Assembly: GCF_000565285.1 (NCBI RefSeq)
Contig: NZ_APVL01000003.1
Location: 62,001 to 126,000, forward strand
Direction of reading: 5' to 3'
DNA from: Cytobacillus firmus DS1
GTDB lineage: Bacteria > Bacillota > Bacilli > Bacillales > Cytobacillaceae
Length of the DNA stretch: 64,000 bases
The position numbers were made by a program, and so were the translations under genes. The notes under the pieces are model-generated. The model worked only from the letters and a program-made list of their open reading frames with translations. It searched no databases and was not told the origin of the DNA. How positions within the stretch are numbered: the first letter of the stretch is position 1; the number at the start of each line of letters is the position of its first letter. Shown in pieces: positions 8,887 through 17,994 of this stretch.

Positions 8887-9111
8887 AGTAAACTTTTAAC
8901 TATTAAAATGTGATTTGATGAATTTTTATACAATTTGAGACGAATTTAGCAAATCTTTAGTATAATCCTCCCTATTCATCCCCTGACTTTATCCCTATTT
9001 TTACCTAAAAAGTGTAATTTTCCACGTTAAAACTGTAAAAATCTAACTCCATCCGCTAAAATAAGGGATATACTCTGAATGGCATATTCCTTTAGGGAGG
9101 ACATTTAACTA

Positions 9112-10053
9112 ATGCGCAAAAAAACAAAAATTTTACTATGCAGTGTTGGAATATCATTAATGCTTGGAGGATGTTCAGGTATGAATAGTACAAATACCAA
9201 TCATGACAGTGGAAAAGCAAAAGACGTAAAAACCTTGCCTTCTGGTGATACGTTTATCAGTGTACAGGATTATACCGGAGAAGGTTATTCTCTTGCGAAT
9301 GGAAAAGAAACGGATGAAATTGCTGAAGCAAACAGAGCTCAGATTGATGAAGCTGCTAAAAAGTTTTTCCAGGAAAAATATAAAACGGAAGTAAAGGTCC
9401 ATAATGTGGTTGGTGCCAAAGATGGTGCAACAGTATTTGTCGAATCTGTTGGAGATCCGCATTTCTATACTTATGCAGTAGTACCGATTATTGAAAAAGA
9501 GAATAAAGTAGATATAGACAAGATTTGGGCGGATGATTTTCAAGTACAGAATGCCATCAAAGGCGGACTCTATTATATGATTTTCAAGGAAGAGTTCCAA
9601 CATCTTGATAAGTACTTCGATTCCCTCGCTGCTGAAGGTGAAATAACAGGTAAAACAAAACAAGCCCTTCAAAATGTTGGCGGGTATGGCTTTATGACAC
9701 CTTACTATCTAATATCAACATCCAAGAACGATGAATCAATTATTCCAGTATATGAGTTATACCTAAGTAATCCTAAGGAAAGTGTTGAAAAACTAAAAGC
9801 TGCATTTGATGAAAGTAAATTTTCAGCAGAAAATTTAACAATTGGGATTCAGCTATTTATGAAAGACAAGGATGCTAAACCAAGTGAAAAAATCTTTAAT
9901 CAGGTTGTAAAAAATCTGGAAGAAATGAAAAATATTCCAAGAGGCTCTTATGGGATAGTCCTTAATGATAACTTAATCCATAGGGAAACTTCTGAGGGCT
10001 TTAAAGAAAATTCCTTAGAAAGAGATTACCCTAACCCAATTGTAAAAGAATAA
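9112..10053 (+). CDS. DUF1672 lipoprotein, probable TilA-type immunity protein
   Basis: A 313-residue lipoprotein: basic start, hydrophobic core, lipobox LMLGGC with the lipidated Cys at about residue 21, then a soluble extracytoplasmic domain. The motifs PSGDTFISVQDYTGEGYSL and VYVES/VFVESVGDPHFYTYA fit DUF1672. In Staphylococcus aureus a DUF1672 lipoprotein (TilA) neutralises the type VII-secreted lipase TslA at the cell surface; that is established knowledge. Here the gene lies 15 nt upstream of a lipase-motif protein of the right size and layout, so I infer the same role. The gene is more AT-rich than its neighbours, in keeping with transfer. The start follows GGGAGGACATTTAACT. Confidence 0.75.
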   Translation: MRKKTKILLCSVGISLMLGGCSGMNSTNTNHDSGKAKDVKTLPSGDTFISVQDYTGEGYSLANGKETDEIAEANRAQIDEAAKKFFQEKYKTEVKVHNVVGAKDGATVFVESVGDPHFYTYAVVPIIEKENKVDIDKIWADDFQVQNAIKGGLYYMIFKEEFQHLDKYFDSLAAEGEITGKTKQALQNVGGYGFMTPYYLISTSKNDESIIPVYELYLSNPKESVEKLKAAFDESKFSAENLTIGIQLFMKDKDAKPSEKIFNQVVKNLEEMKNIPRGSYGIVLNDNLIHRETSEGFKENSLERDYPNPIVKE

Positions 10054-10068
10054 AAGAAGGTGTATATA

Positions 10069-12183
10069 ATGGATAAACTGGAGAGCCCTCCCCCAATAAA
10101 TCAAAATATCACCGTAAATAATGATAAAGATTTAGTCGAACTCGCAGGATACCGTGCTTATACACACCCCGCAAAATTCACTAAATTTTATGTAAATAAT
10201 AATGAATATCGTGTACTTAATACTCGTTATGAAGACCCAACGGGCCTTGATGCCATGACAGTCATGAATACGGAAACAAAAGAAATATCCATCATTTATG
10301 TGGGTACAGATGCTAAAGCGAAATATGGAAATGAGGACATCATTACAGATGCTCAGCTATTAAGTGACCTGACCCCAGAACAAATTACAGCTGCACGAGA
10401 ATACTACAAACAGATGAATGAAACGTATAAGGATATTGGCGGTGTTAAAAATGTTGCAGGAAATTCTCTCGGAGGCGGTCTGACAGGTGCAGTCGCTATT
10501 GAAAATCCAGAAGTTAAGGCCGTTACACTTAACCCTGCCCTCCTTCCCGAGGGAATGATGGACCCTGATAAAACCTACGATAACATTACAAACTACTTCA
10601 GCAGCTACGATGTGCTGACCCAGACTTTAATTGCATTGGATCTGCACGGCAGGATTCCGGGAAAACAGTATGAAATCTTCAATGGGATTCCAGAATTCTC
10701 AAAGCTTGCTACAAACCATACAGGCTATCTGAGGAATGAAGATGGCACTCAGTTTTATGTTATCGGAGAAGTCGGCAAGCCGGGTTATGGAAAAATCTAT
10801 GTGGATGCAGATGCCCATATCGTATCCAGCATCTGGACGGGAGTACCGCTCTATGGCGGGCACTCAGACCGCATCGAGATCAACAAGGAGAACCTGAATC
10901 TTCTGGCTTCCTCCCTGCAAAATCATGTGATGGAAAGATTGAACCTTGCTCACGAGTACCTGGGAAATTCGGTTGCCATTGTAGATGATGAGGCCAACCG
11001 TTATTATGAACGGCTCAGCCGCCTGCAGAAGATTTTCGAGGAGATGTTTGAAAATCTGATCAGTGAGCCGCTGTTTATGGGGATTACCTCCATCAGCAAT
11101 CGATTAACGGCCGAAATTGATCATTTGGTTTCTTTGTTAAATGTGGCCGAAAGTCATGCGAAATCACTGAACTATATACTGAATTCCCCGCCTGCTGAGC
11201 TGCTTGAACATATTTTCCGGACAAACGTCAGTGTGGAAAGCATCTTTAATGAAATCCGCAGCTTTTTATATGATTTGAAAAGTGATGTTCAGGATCTTTC
11301 CAAAAGCCTTATCCGGATTATTTCCAATAAAATCCCCGAGCTGTTTGAGGGCGGAAAAGAACTCTGGTATGATGCTGTAGTCAGTGAGTTAAAAGCCCAT
11401 TATGGAATCGTGAACAATAACAGGGATAAGCTTCTTTCCCATATCAGCGAATATCAGAAACAAGTTCAGGATGTCGCCGCTAATTTTCATGACCGGGACC
11501 TTTCCCTGGGACAGTCGATTAGAAGCAAATCCACCCTTTCCAATTCCATATCCGTACAGGGAACGAATACGTATAAGCTGGAAGATTCCCCCTACATGGA
11601 GCTGAGGATGAAAATTAAGGAGTTTCAGATGGATACGTCTTATTCTGCCTTCACTGCCTCAACCCAGGCACTCCTCATTCCTATATTGCATAAGGGCTGG
11701 GTGATCACCCTGAACATTGAAAATGCATTAGAGCTGCTGTCGAGCACTATCAAAGGCGCAACCAAATTCGCCTTGGACTACACCATCCCCGGCAAGTTAT
11801 TCGGCCTGTTTTCGGACTTTGACGATAAAATCCGAAACAGCGTCAACAACGCGATGGAGCCATTGGACGAATTCGCCGGCACGATTGAAGGCATTCGGAA
11901 GGGCTTAGACCGATTAATGGCGGAGTACCCTACTCTATTAGAGAATTTCAGGCCTTATGTCGAGACAGCCATATTCAATAACAGCGGCTACTATAATGTC
12001 CACCTCTATAACCTTGCATCCATTGCTATTTTAAGAGAAATGGAAATGCTGTTTGATGATGTGGTGTATCAGCTGGGGCATCATAAAGCTGAAGCGATCG
12101 AGGCATTGTGTGAGGTTTCTAAAAAAGTGAAGGGTAATATGGGGATATTGTATGAACAGGTGGATCGCGGGACGATTAATTAA
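10069..12183 (+). CDS. TslA-like reverse-LXG toxin: N-terminal lipase domain, C-terminal helical targeting domain
   Basis: A 704-residue protein without a signal peptide. Residues about 20-260 form an alpha/beta-hydrolase domain with the nucleophile elbow VAGNSLGGGLTGAV (Ser at about 133) and a late GGHSDRIEI that could supply the catalytic His. Residues about 270-704 are predicted largely helical, rich in Leu/Glu/Lys heptads, resembling LXG-type secretion domains, but placed at the C-terminus. That order matches S. aureus TslA, a type VII-secreted lipase with reversed LXG layout. The start is the ATG at 10069, 8 nt after AGAAGG; an upstream in-frame GTG at 10060 overlaps the ribosome site. 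No small Tla/Lap-like partner gene or WXG100 gene is seen in the window. A terminator follows directly. Confidence 0.72.
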   Translation: MDKLESPPPINQNITVNNDKDLVELAGYRAYTHPAKFTKFYVNNNEYRVLNTRYEDPTGLDAMTVMNTETKEISIIYVGTDAKAKYGNEDIITDAQLLSDLTPEQITAAREYYKQMNETYKDIGGVKNVAGNSLGGGLTGAVAIENPEVKAVTLNPALLPEGMMDPDKTYDNITNYFSSYDVLTQTLIALDLHGRIPGKQYEIFNGIPEFSKLATNHTGYLRNEDGTQFYVIGEVGKPGYGKIYVDADAHIVSSIWTGVPLYGGHSDRIEINKENLNLLASSLQNHVMERLNLAHEYLGNSVAIVDDEANRYYERLSRLQKIFEEMFENLISEPLFMGITSISNRLTAEIDHLVSLLNVAESHAKSLNYILNSPPAELLEHIFRTNVSVESIFNEIRSFLYDLKSDVQDLSKSLIRIISNKIPELFEGGKELWYDAVVSELKAHYGIVNNNRDKLLSHISEYQKQVQDVAANFHDRDLSLGQSIRSKSTLSNSISVQGTNTYKLEDSPYMELRMKIKEFQMDTSYSAFTASTQALLIPILHKGWVITLNIENALELLSSTIKGATKFALDYTIPGKLFGLFSDFDDKIRNSVNNAMEPLDEFAGTIEGIRKGLDRLMAEYPTLLENFRPYVETAIFNNSGYYNVHLYNLASIAILREMEMLFDDVVYQLGHHKAEAIEALCEVSKKVKGNMGILYEQVDRGTIN

Positions 12184-12195
12184 TAGGAATAAATA

Positions 12196-12222
12196 AACCG
12201 AGCTGAGTGGCAGCTCGGTTTT
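12196..12222 (+). terminator. Terminator of the lipase toxin gene
   Basis: A perfect 10-bp stem AACCGAGCTG / CAGCTCGGTT around AGTGG, followed by TTTTCC, 13 nt past the stop codon. Confidence 0.88.
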
Positions 12223-12240
12223 CCTATTCTAAAAGTTTGG

Positions 12241-12444
12241 CTATTTGCAGAATTTGATGGTCTATTTGCAAATTTCCGGCCGCTATTTGCAGGTTTGATT
12301 GCTCAATTTGCAGGTTTCCAGCCGCTATTTGCAGGTTCATTGACTATGTGCAGGTTTCGATGGTCTATTTGCAAAACTTAATTGTCTATTTGCAAATTTA
12401 ATTGCGCTATTTGCAGGTTTCCGGCCGCTATTTGCAGGTTCACC
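12241..12444. repeat. Tandem array of ten ~21-bp CTATTTGCA units
   Basis: Ten imperfect units, each beginning CTATTTGCA (variants CAATTTGCA and CTATGTGCA once each), spaced 19-22 bp apart, with variable second halves such as GGTTTCCGGCCG, AATTTCCGGCCG or GGTTTGATTGCT. The array sits between the toxin terminator and the 3' end of the convergent gene at 12518. The rest of the 12184-12517 gap is empty. It is not CRISPR: the units are contiguous, without spacers. A second locus is at 20477-20571. Confidence 0.85.
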
Positions 12445-12517
12445 TTACCGCCCAAAGCCTGCTCTTTATGCAGCCGCTGCAACGTGTCCCATACAGAAGC
12501 TTTATTCAATCAAATGA

Positions 12518-13015
12518 TTATTCTATCCTTTCCAGATACTCCTCTAACAGCCCTCTAAAAAGCTCAGTCAATTCCTTGTTTTTCCGCTCCTTCAGCCACT
12601 CCACCTGGTTTATGGGCAGGTTTAATTTAAGTGTGATTTTTTCATTCGGCATCTCTACTTTTCGGATATCTTCCAGCGTAATGCCAGCTTCAATATCGGG
12701 AAAGTCCGGATGGTCCTCTTGTATTCTTAAGAGCCCTTCATATGACTCTTCCGGATCTATTTCGCAAAATAAGCTCAGCCGCGGCAGCTTTCCCGGCACG
12801 GCCTTTAGAAACATAAAGGAGCTGATCTGCCCGCCGTCTTCCAATTCAATTTCCGTGATCAGACTGTCCCTTTCCTGATATTTTCTTAGAGTAACTTCGC
12901 TTACAATCATGTCTACTTCCAGCGTACTTCCGGAAGACGATTCAAAAATATAGATGGCACTGTTAAACACATAGATTTCTTCCCCATCCAGGTTTATTGA
13001 TTTTATACCAGCCAT
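12518..13015 (-). CDS. Hypothetical protein, acidic, 165 residues
   Basis: I do not recognise this protein. It has a good ribosome site (GGAGGAGCAGGT) before the ATG, no signal peptide or membrane helix, and is acidic (Glu/Asp-rich). The N-terminal 90 residues look like beta strands (for example GEEIYVFNSAIYIFE, STLEVDMIVSEV), and the last 50 contain a segment MPNEKITLKLNLPINQVEWL followed by a charged helix. It is a single-gene unit convergent with the toxin gene. It could be a cytosolic stress or adaptor protein, but nothing visible supports a specific function. Confidence 0.6.
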   Translation of the reverse strand: MAGIKSINLDGEEIYVFNSAIYIFESSSGSTLEVDMIVSEVTLRKYQERDSLITEIELEDGGQISSFMFLKAVPGKLPRLSLFCEIDPEESYEGLLRIQEDHPDFPDIEAGITLEDIRKVEMPNEKITLKLNLPINQVEWLKERKNKELTELFRGLLEEYLERIE

Positions 13016-13092
13016 ACCTGCTCCTCCAAATTTTTTCTTAAATCCATCATATCAAAAAGAGCAGCAAAAGGGCGGAATCATTCCTCAAAAGA

Positions 13093-13122
13093 AAACTGCA
13101 CACCAGACATGGTATGCAGTTT
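13093..13122 (-). terminator. Terminator of the secreted 5'-nucleotidase gene
   Basis: Minus-strand stem AAACTGCATACCA / TGGTGTGCAGTTT (one G-T/A-C variation) with a 4-nt loop, followed by TCTTTT, 14 nt beyond the stop at 13136. Confidence 0.78.
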
Positions 13123-13135
13123 ATTCTGATCTTCA

Positions 13136-15118
13136 TTACTTTCGATAACTAATCTTTTTAATATTCTCTTCCCCTCGAAGCTCCACTAAATCACTTTTCT
13201 CAATAATGACTTCTTTCACTTCTGCACCGCTAAAGTCCACGATGATTGGCTCTTTCTTTGGTGTTACACGGACACTCACATTTTTAAGGCCATCACCCTG
13301 CAATACAGCAGAGTTTTTGAGCCAGATGCCATTTTTAATCTCAGCTGTTTCTTCTACATTAATAAATGAAACTTTGTTCAATACTAATTTCTTCTTTTTA
13401 TCATCCGTAAGATTATATTCCTTTTCAAAATCCAGCTCTGTTACCGGAGGCAGGCTGTCAACGTCTATAATACGCCCTTCTACTGCCGGTTTGATTGTGC
13501 CCAGGCTGGATAGGTGATCCGCAAAGTTTTCCCAGTCAGAAAGCCCCAAATCTGTCACCATGCCCTCCTGGTAAGCTTTTGCGAACACTGTATATCCATC
13601 TCCGCCTTTAGCTGTAAAAGCATTCGTAGCGATTGTGTAGGTTTGATTGTCCTGGATTTCAGTGTAAGTGCCCTGTTCATTTTTATATTCAATCGAAACA
13701 ATCCGCTCTCCGGCAGGTTTAGTGGAATCGAATTTTACTTTTGCACCGGACACGTGCAGGAAGCCGCCATTTTCTGCAGGATATTGTCCTACGCTGATTT
13801 CAAATGCCTCTTTTAATTCAGCACCCGTTACCTCCATAGTGGCTAATGTATTGCCAAATGGAAGAACCGTGATTACTTCGCCAACTGTGATTGGCCCAGC
13901 GTCAATTCCTGCACGAATGCCGCCTCCATTTTGGAGCGCCATGATGACATTGCTGTTATACTGCTTTGCTTTTGCCAGCATGCCGTCTGTAATCAGGTTG
14001 CCCAGCGCTGTTTCATTTTTCCGTACACTTGGTCCTGTGCTGTCTCCGCTTGTCCGCGGATTCTCAAGGGCAGCCAGCGTTGCTGCTCCAATTTCCGTGT
14101 TCTTTAATTCTTCTATCTGTGAGGAGTATTTTTCAAGCAGCACTGCTGCCTCAGGGTCCTCTGCTTTATCCGCTATTTTAATAAGCTGGCCGGCATGCCC
14201 GACTACTTTTCCTGCCTCGTCAAATTGTACATCCAGCGTTCCGAGGTAATTATTGTACTGGCCGGCTTGTACAATAACAGTCGGATCCTTTGCCGCTCCT
14301 GTTTCGTCAGCTTCCACAACCACTGGAGCATTTAATTGCGTATGGCTGTGCCCGCCCACAATCACATCAATTCCATCTACTTGAGCAGCCAGGTTTAAAT
14401 CATTATCCACATTTGGGTTATCATCATAGCCAATATGAGTTACAGCCACTATTTTGTTAACACCCATGCCCTCGAAAGCTTTTACTGCTTTTTCTGCTTC
14501 TTCAAGATAATCTTCAAACGCAACATTACCCGGACTGGAAATGCTGGCTGTTTCAGCTGTAGTCAAGCCAAAGAATCCTACTTTTTCTCCATTAACTTCT
14601 TTAATGATGCCATTATATATTTTTCCATCAGCTGGTTCGCTCGATATAAGGTCACTGAACAATCCCTGCAGGTTGGCATCCTCAGAAAAATCTACGTTTG
14701 AACTGACGAATGAGAATTGTGCTCCTTTTACAAAGTCAGCCAGTGCTTGATGGCCTTCCGCACTTGAACCCAAATCGAACTCATGATTTCCGAAAGTCAT
14801 AATGTCATAGCCCATGAGATTCATAAATTCAAGGTCAGCCTGTCCAAGGAATTTATTAAAATATAAAGTACCGGAAAAAACATCTCCTGCATCAACAAGA
14901 AGGGCATCCGGTTTCGCTTCTCTTACTTCCTTTACAGCCGTCACTTTTTTTGCGGCGCTGTCCATATTAGCGTGTGAGTCATTGGTATGCATTAACGAAA
15001 GCGTGAAATCTGAAGCTGAAGTCTCATTTGCTGAAACCAGGCCTGCCGGAACTGCTGTTGAGATGGTTAATGCTGCTGATAAGGCTGCTGCTGATAATAC
15101 TTTAATAGGTAATTTCAT
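13136..15118 (-). CDS. Secreted bifunctional metallophosphatase / 5'-nucleotidase (UshA type)
   Basis: 660 residues. A Sec signal peptide (about residues 1-30, ending ...AGLVSANE) is followed by a metallophosphoesterase domain with LMHTNDSHAN, LVDAGDVFSGT, GNHEFDLG, VTHIGYDD and GGHSHTQL metal-binding motifs, then a 5'-nucleotidase C-terminal domain (about 350-530) with NGGGIRAGIDAGPITVGEV and TNAFTAKGGDGY. The family hydrolyses extracellular nucleotides to nucleosides and phosphate. The last about 95 residues form an extra module that is shared with the C-terminus of the adjacent nuclease (GIWLKNSAVLQGDGLKNV versus GLWLKKSAAVKGEGLKHT). No LPXTG or SLH anchor is seen. The ribosome site is AAAGGAG. 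Together with the upstream nuclease it fits phosphate/nucleoside scavenging from external DNA. Confidence 0.88.
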   Translation of the reverse strand: MKLPIKVLSAAALSAALTISTAVPAGLVSANETSASDFTLSLMHTNDSHANMDSAAKKVTAVKEVREAKPDALLVDAGDVFSGTLYFNKFLGQADLEFMNLMGYDIMTFGNHEFDLGSSAEGHQALADFVKGAQFSFVSSNVDFSEDANLQGLFSDLISSEPADGKIYNGIIKEVNGEKVGFFGLTTAETASISSPGNVAFEDYLEEAEKAVKAFEGMGVNKIVAVTHIGYDDNPNVDNDLNLAAQVDGIDVIVGGHSHTQLNAPVVVEADETGAAKDPTVIVQAGQYNNYLGTLDVQFDEAGKVVGHAGQLIKIADKAEDPEAAVLLEKYSSQIEELKNTEIGAATLAALENPRTSGDSTGPSVRKNETALGNLITDGMLAKAKQYNSNVIMALQNGGGIRAGIDAGPITVGEVITVLPFGNTLATMEVTGAELKEAFEISVGQYPAENGGFLHVSGAKVKFDSTKPAGERIVSIEYKNEQGTYTEIQDNQTYTIATNAFTAKGGDGYTVFAKAYQEGMVTDLGLSDWENFADHLSSLGTIKPAVEGRIIDVDSLPPVTELDFEKEYNLTDDKKKKLVLNKVSFINVEETAEIKNGIWLKNSAVLQGDGLKNVSVRVTPKKEPIIVDFSGAEVKEVIIEKSDLVELRGEENIKKISYRK

Positions 15119-15153
15119 AAAAAAATGCTCCTTTCAATTTTTACTCAAAGGGA

Positions 15154-15187
15154 GTGAAAGCCGGAGCTGCTGCACTCCGGCTTTCAC
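15154..15187 (-). terminator. Hairpin between nuclease and nucleotidase genes
   Basis: A 13-bp perfect stem GTGAAAGCCGGAG / CTCCGGCTTTCAC with a short loop. It lacks a long T-run after it on the minus strand, so it may be an attenuator or an mRNA-processing/stabilising hairpin rather than a full terminator. Confidence 0.55.
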
Positions 15188-15189
15188 TG

Positions 15190-17970
15190 TTATGCCGCTT
15201 CCTCTTCCTCATAAGGAGACTCCATTATCTCCCCATCCGAATCTTTGAAAATGATATGAGATGGATCTGCTTTTTTCCCAAGTGTCCATTTCTGCACATT
15301 TTCAGCACCGCGGATTTCCACGACTTTGTCACTTTCAATCATCACTTCTTTAGTTTCTGATCCTGTCAGGTCAACAACTGCCCCTTTGCTGGCCGAGCTG
15401 ATGACCACTTTTGTATGTTTCAGGCCTTCGCCTTTAACTGCTGCTGATTTCTTCAGCCATAGACCCTGCGAGAGGCTTGAAGTGCCATCCATCACAACTA
15501 ATGCATTATGTGGTCCAGCCACGAATTTCTTCGCATGGTAGTTTATCAGATTGAAAACATGGTCATATTTAGGCTCTTCCGGTTTTGCTGCCGGCTTTAA
15601 GCTTGTCTGGATCATGACTGGGTCATGGTCACTTGCACGGCCGTGCTCTTCCATGAAGCCCGAGTTGATATGAAGAATATCCACTTCTGTTTTCTTTGCT
15701 AGATTGTTGGATACTAAAATATGATCCAGCACCTGTGCATTTCCCTGATAAGTATAGGTGTATCGCTCTTCTGCCGGAACTTTTTCAATCATATTAGTCA
15801 GTTCTTCGCCCTTTAGAGCCTGTAAAGGATTGGAGAACTCAAAATCGTTAAAGTCGCCAAGCAGGACGATATTGGCATCAGGGTCTTCCGCTTTGATATT
15901 CTTTACAAAACCGTTCACAACGTTAGCGATTTTCATGCGCTGGATTTCGCTGTTTAAGACTGGCGGCTGCACTTTTCCAAACAGCGGAAGATCTCCGCCT
16001 TTCGAGTTAAAATGGTTGGCTACGACAATGACGCTTTCGCCCTGAAATTCGAATTGGGCTGCCAATGCTTTGCGGCTATCTTCAAAGGCTTCGTTTGTTG
16101 GGTCAATACGTCCTGGGTTTAGCGTCAGTTTGCCGCTTTCAAAATCAACTGCATCTGTTGCTGATCCTTTTTCGCCTTGGGTTAAAGTTACCCTTTCAGC
16201 GTTATACAGGAAGCCGACACGGATGTTTCCTCCCGGCTGGCCGCCATCCTGTTTATCTTCCGGTGCAATATCTGTGTATGTGTAGGCTGGTCCGCCAAGC
16301 TCTTTAATTTTTTCAATCAGCAATGCTGCACTTTGGTCCGCTGCTGTTGTGCCGCTATCTGTTGGTCCGTCATTGTCCTGTACTTCTGTCAGGCCAATGA
16401 TGTCCGGCTGCTTCATATTCTGGACGATGGCTTCTGCTAATCTCGTAACCTTTTCCGCATCTGTTTTGGTTGAGAAGTTTTCAACATTATAAGACGCGAT
16501 GGTTAATTGATCCCCTTCAGGTACAAGGTTTGTTTCTTCTCTAGCCGCAGAGCCTTCCACGAATTCCGGCAATGTGTCTGTGTCACTTAACACTTTATAG
16601 TTACTGAAGCCGTAGCTGACAACGCCCTGGATGCTGCCTTTGAAGCTGTCGCCCATTTTTGCAACAAAATCTTCATCATTAATATCAAGGGTGATTCTCT
16701 CCGGGTTAAAATCGTTTTCTGAAATGCGCAGTCCGCCTGCCGCTGTGTTCGTATCCACATCTCCTGGCACCACTACTAGCTCACCGTATTTCTGCGGGGC
16801 AACTACTTTAACGTTATCCACCTGAACAAACATGCCTTCCAGACTTTCGTAAAAATCGATTCCATCCTGTTTTGGATCAAATTCTTTTAATTCATCATTA
16901 TCAATAATTTCAGCCGGAAGATTTTCTTTGTTAATAACGACCGGAGCAGGAAGTTTCTGACCGGAAGCAATGATTTCGATCGATGCTGCATTGATTTCTG
17001 TTACAGGAAGGTCTGTTTTCAGCTTGTCTGAATAGCCATCAAGCACCCACTCTTTCACCTGTCCTGAAGCGGATACTACATCTCCTGCAGATGCTCCGTG
17101 GCCCTTTTTATAAACGAGGATTCCTTCAGATGTATTTTCATCACTATCCGGATGCTGATCCTGCATGTAGAAATTACTGCTGTCTACCACCTTAGTGACA
17201 ATTCCTTCAACATCTGAAACCTGCTGGTTCACATATTGGGAATAGTGGCCTGCACCTTGAATATCATGAATGCGCAAATCTTCCAGCCCAATCATGTACT
17301 GAAATACAGATACCTTGCTGTCTGTTAAGCCTTCTTTAACAGCTATCGCTTTAATCGTCGTTTCTTCATTAATAATGATTGGATCAGAGAATACTGTGCT
17401 TTCAGCAGTGGGTTCTGACCCATCAACTGTATAATGGATTACAGCGCCATCAGTGGAGGTCGATAGTTCTACTGCTGTTCCAGCTTTAACAGGGCCCGCC
17501 CCAGGGGTAGCTGTAACCGCTGTAACCTGTGGTGTGCCTGTATCTTCTACAAAAGTGTAAGCTATTGGGCTCTTTAACCCCGGGACTGTAAAGTATGCTT
17601 CAAGTGAGCCTGTAATCTGGACTTTTTTCCCGAGGTAATTCGGGTTGTCCTTTAAATTCAGCTCTGTCCTGATGGAATTATTCGGCAATTGAACCGGCAG
17701 TATTTTACTGGGGTCTGTTTCACTTGGGGAATCGGCAATGGCCAAATTTGTATTCACAGAAAATGGGCCAGTATGGGTATATTTCGGTCCATTTGCGGTC
17801 GTTCCCACAATATATCCTTCAACCGTTGCTGTGCCGTTATTATCCGCAATCGCTTCTGCCACAGACTTCACTTCTTCTGCACTCGCCGCGGCAAAGGGAC
17901 TGAATAGACTAAGAATTAAAGCGAAAACACTTATAAAGCTGATTAACTTTATGCGCTGCTTTTCTATCAT
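15190..17970 (-). CDS. Secreted multidomain endonuclease/exonuclease/phosphatase-family nuclease
   Basis: 926 residues with a Sec signal peptide (about 1-31). In order: a DUF6359-type OB-like domain (about 35-145, VAEAIADNNGTATVEGYIVG); a chitobiase-C/FN3-like domain (about 150-230, VIHYTVDGSEPTAESTVF); OB-fold regions (about 235-470, QQVSDVEGIVTKVVDSSNFY); an EEP nuclease domain (about 485-800) with IASYNVENFS, IGLTEVQDND, VVANHFNSKGGD, VLLGDFNDFE and ASDHDPVM active-site motifs; and a C-terminal module shared with the neighbouring 5'-nucleotidase. The layout resembles B. subtilis YhcR-type extracellular nucleases, but here the nucleotidase is a separate downstream gene. The protein ends in an acidic tail, with no sortase signal. 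Confidence 0.85.
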   Translation of the reverse strand: MIEKQRIKLISFISVFALILSLFSPFAAASAEEVKSVAEAIADNNGTATVEGYIVGTTANGPKYTHTGPFSVNTNLAIADSPSETDPSKILPVQLPNNSIRTELNLKDNPNYLGKKVQITGSLEAYFTVPGLKSPIAYTFVEDTGTPQVTAVTATPGAGPVKAGTAVELSTSTDGAVIHYTVDGSEPTAESTVFSDPIIINEETTIKAIAVKEGLTDSKVSVFQYMIGLEDLRIHDIQGAGHYSQYVNQQVSDVEGIVTKVVDSSNFYMQDQHPDSDENTSEGILVYKKGHGASAGDVVSASGQVKEWVLDGYSDKLKTDLPVTEINAASIEIIASGQKLPAPVVINKENLPAEIIDNDELKEFDPKQDGIDFYESLEGMFVQVDNVKVVAPQKYGELVVVPGDVDTNTAAGGLRISENDFNPERITLDINDEDFVAKMGDSFKGSIQGVVSYGFSNYKVLSDTDTLPEFVEGSAAREETNLVPEGDQLTIASYNVENFSTKTDAEKVTRLAEAIVQNMKQPDIIGLTEVQDNDGPTDSGTTAADQSAALLIEKIKELGGPAYTYTDIAPEDKQDGGQPGGNIRVGFLYNAERVTLTQGEKGSATDAVDFESGKLTLNPGRIDPTNEAFEDSRKALAAQFEFQGESVIVVANHFNSKGGDLPLFGKVQPPVLNSEIQRMKIANVVNGFVKNIKAEDPDANIVLLGDFNDFEFSNPLQALKGEELTNMIEKVPAEERYTYTYQGNAQVLDHILVSNNLAKKTEVDILHINSGFMEEHGRASDHDPVMIQTSLKPAAKPEEPKYDHVFNLINYHAKKFVAGPHNALVVMDGTSSLSQGLWLKKSAAVKGEGLKHTKVVISSASKGAVVDLTGSETKEVMIESDKVVEIRGAENVQKWTLGKKADPSHIIFKDSDGEIMESPYEEEEAA

Positions 17971-17994
17971 GCGATCCTCTCCTATATCCTTATT

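Noticed and set aside
9020..9075. Sigma-B-like promoter (GTTAAA ... GGGATA) for the toxin/immunity pair
   Set aside because: The two elements are far more than 15 nt apart, so they cannot form a sigma-B promoter.
12241..12444. CTATTTGCA array considered as a CRISPR array
   Set aside because: Units are contiguous and only 19-22 bp long with no unique spacers, and there are no cas genes in the window.
15154..15187. Strong hairpin before the 5'-nucleotidase considered as a full terminator splitting the two secreted enzymes
   Set aside because: No T-run follows on the minus strand, so I list it only as a possible attenuator or processing hairpin.
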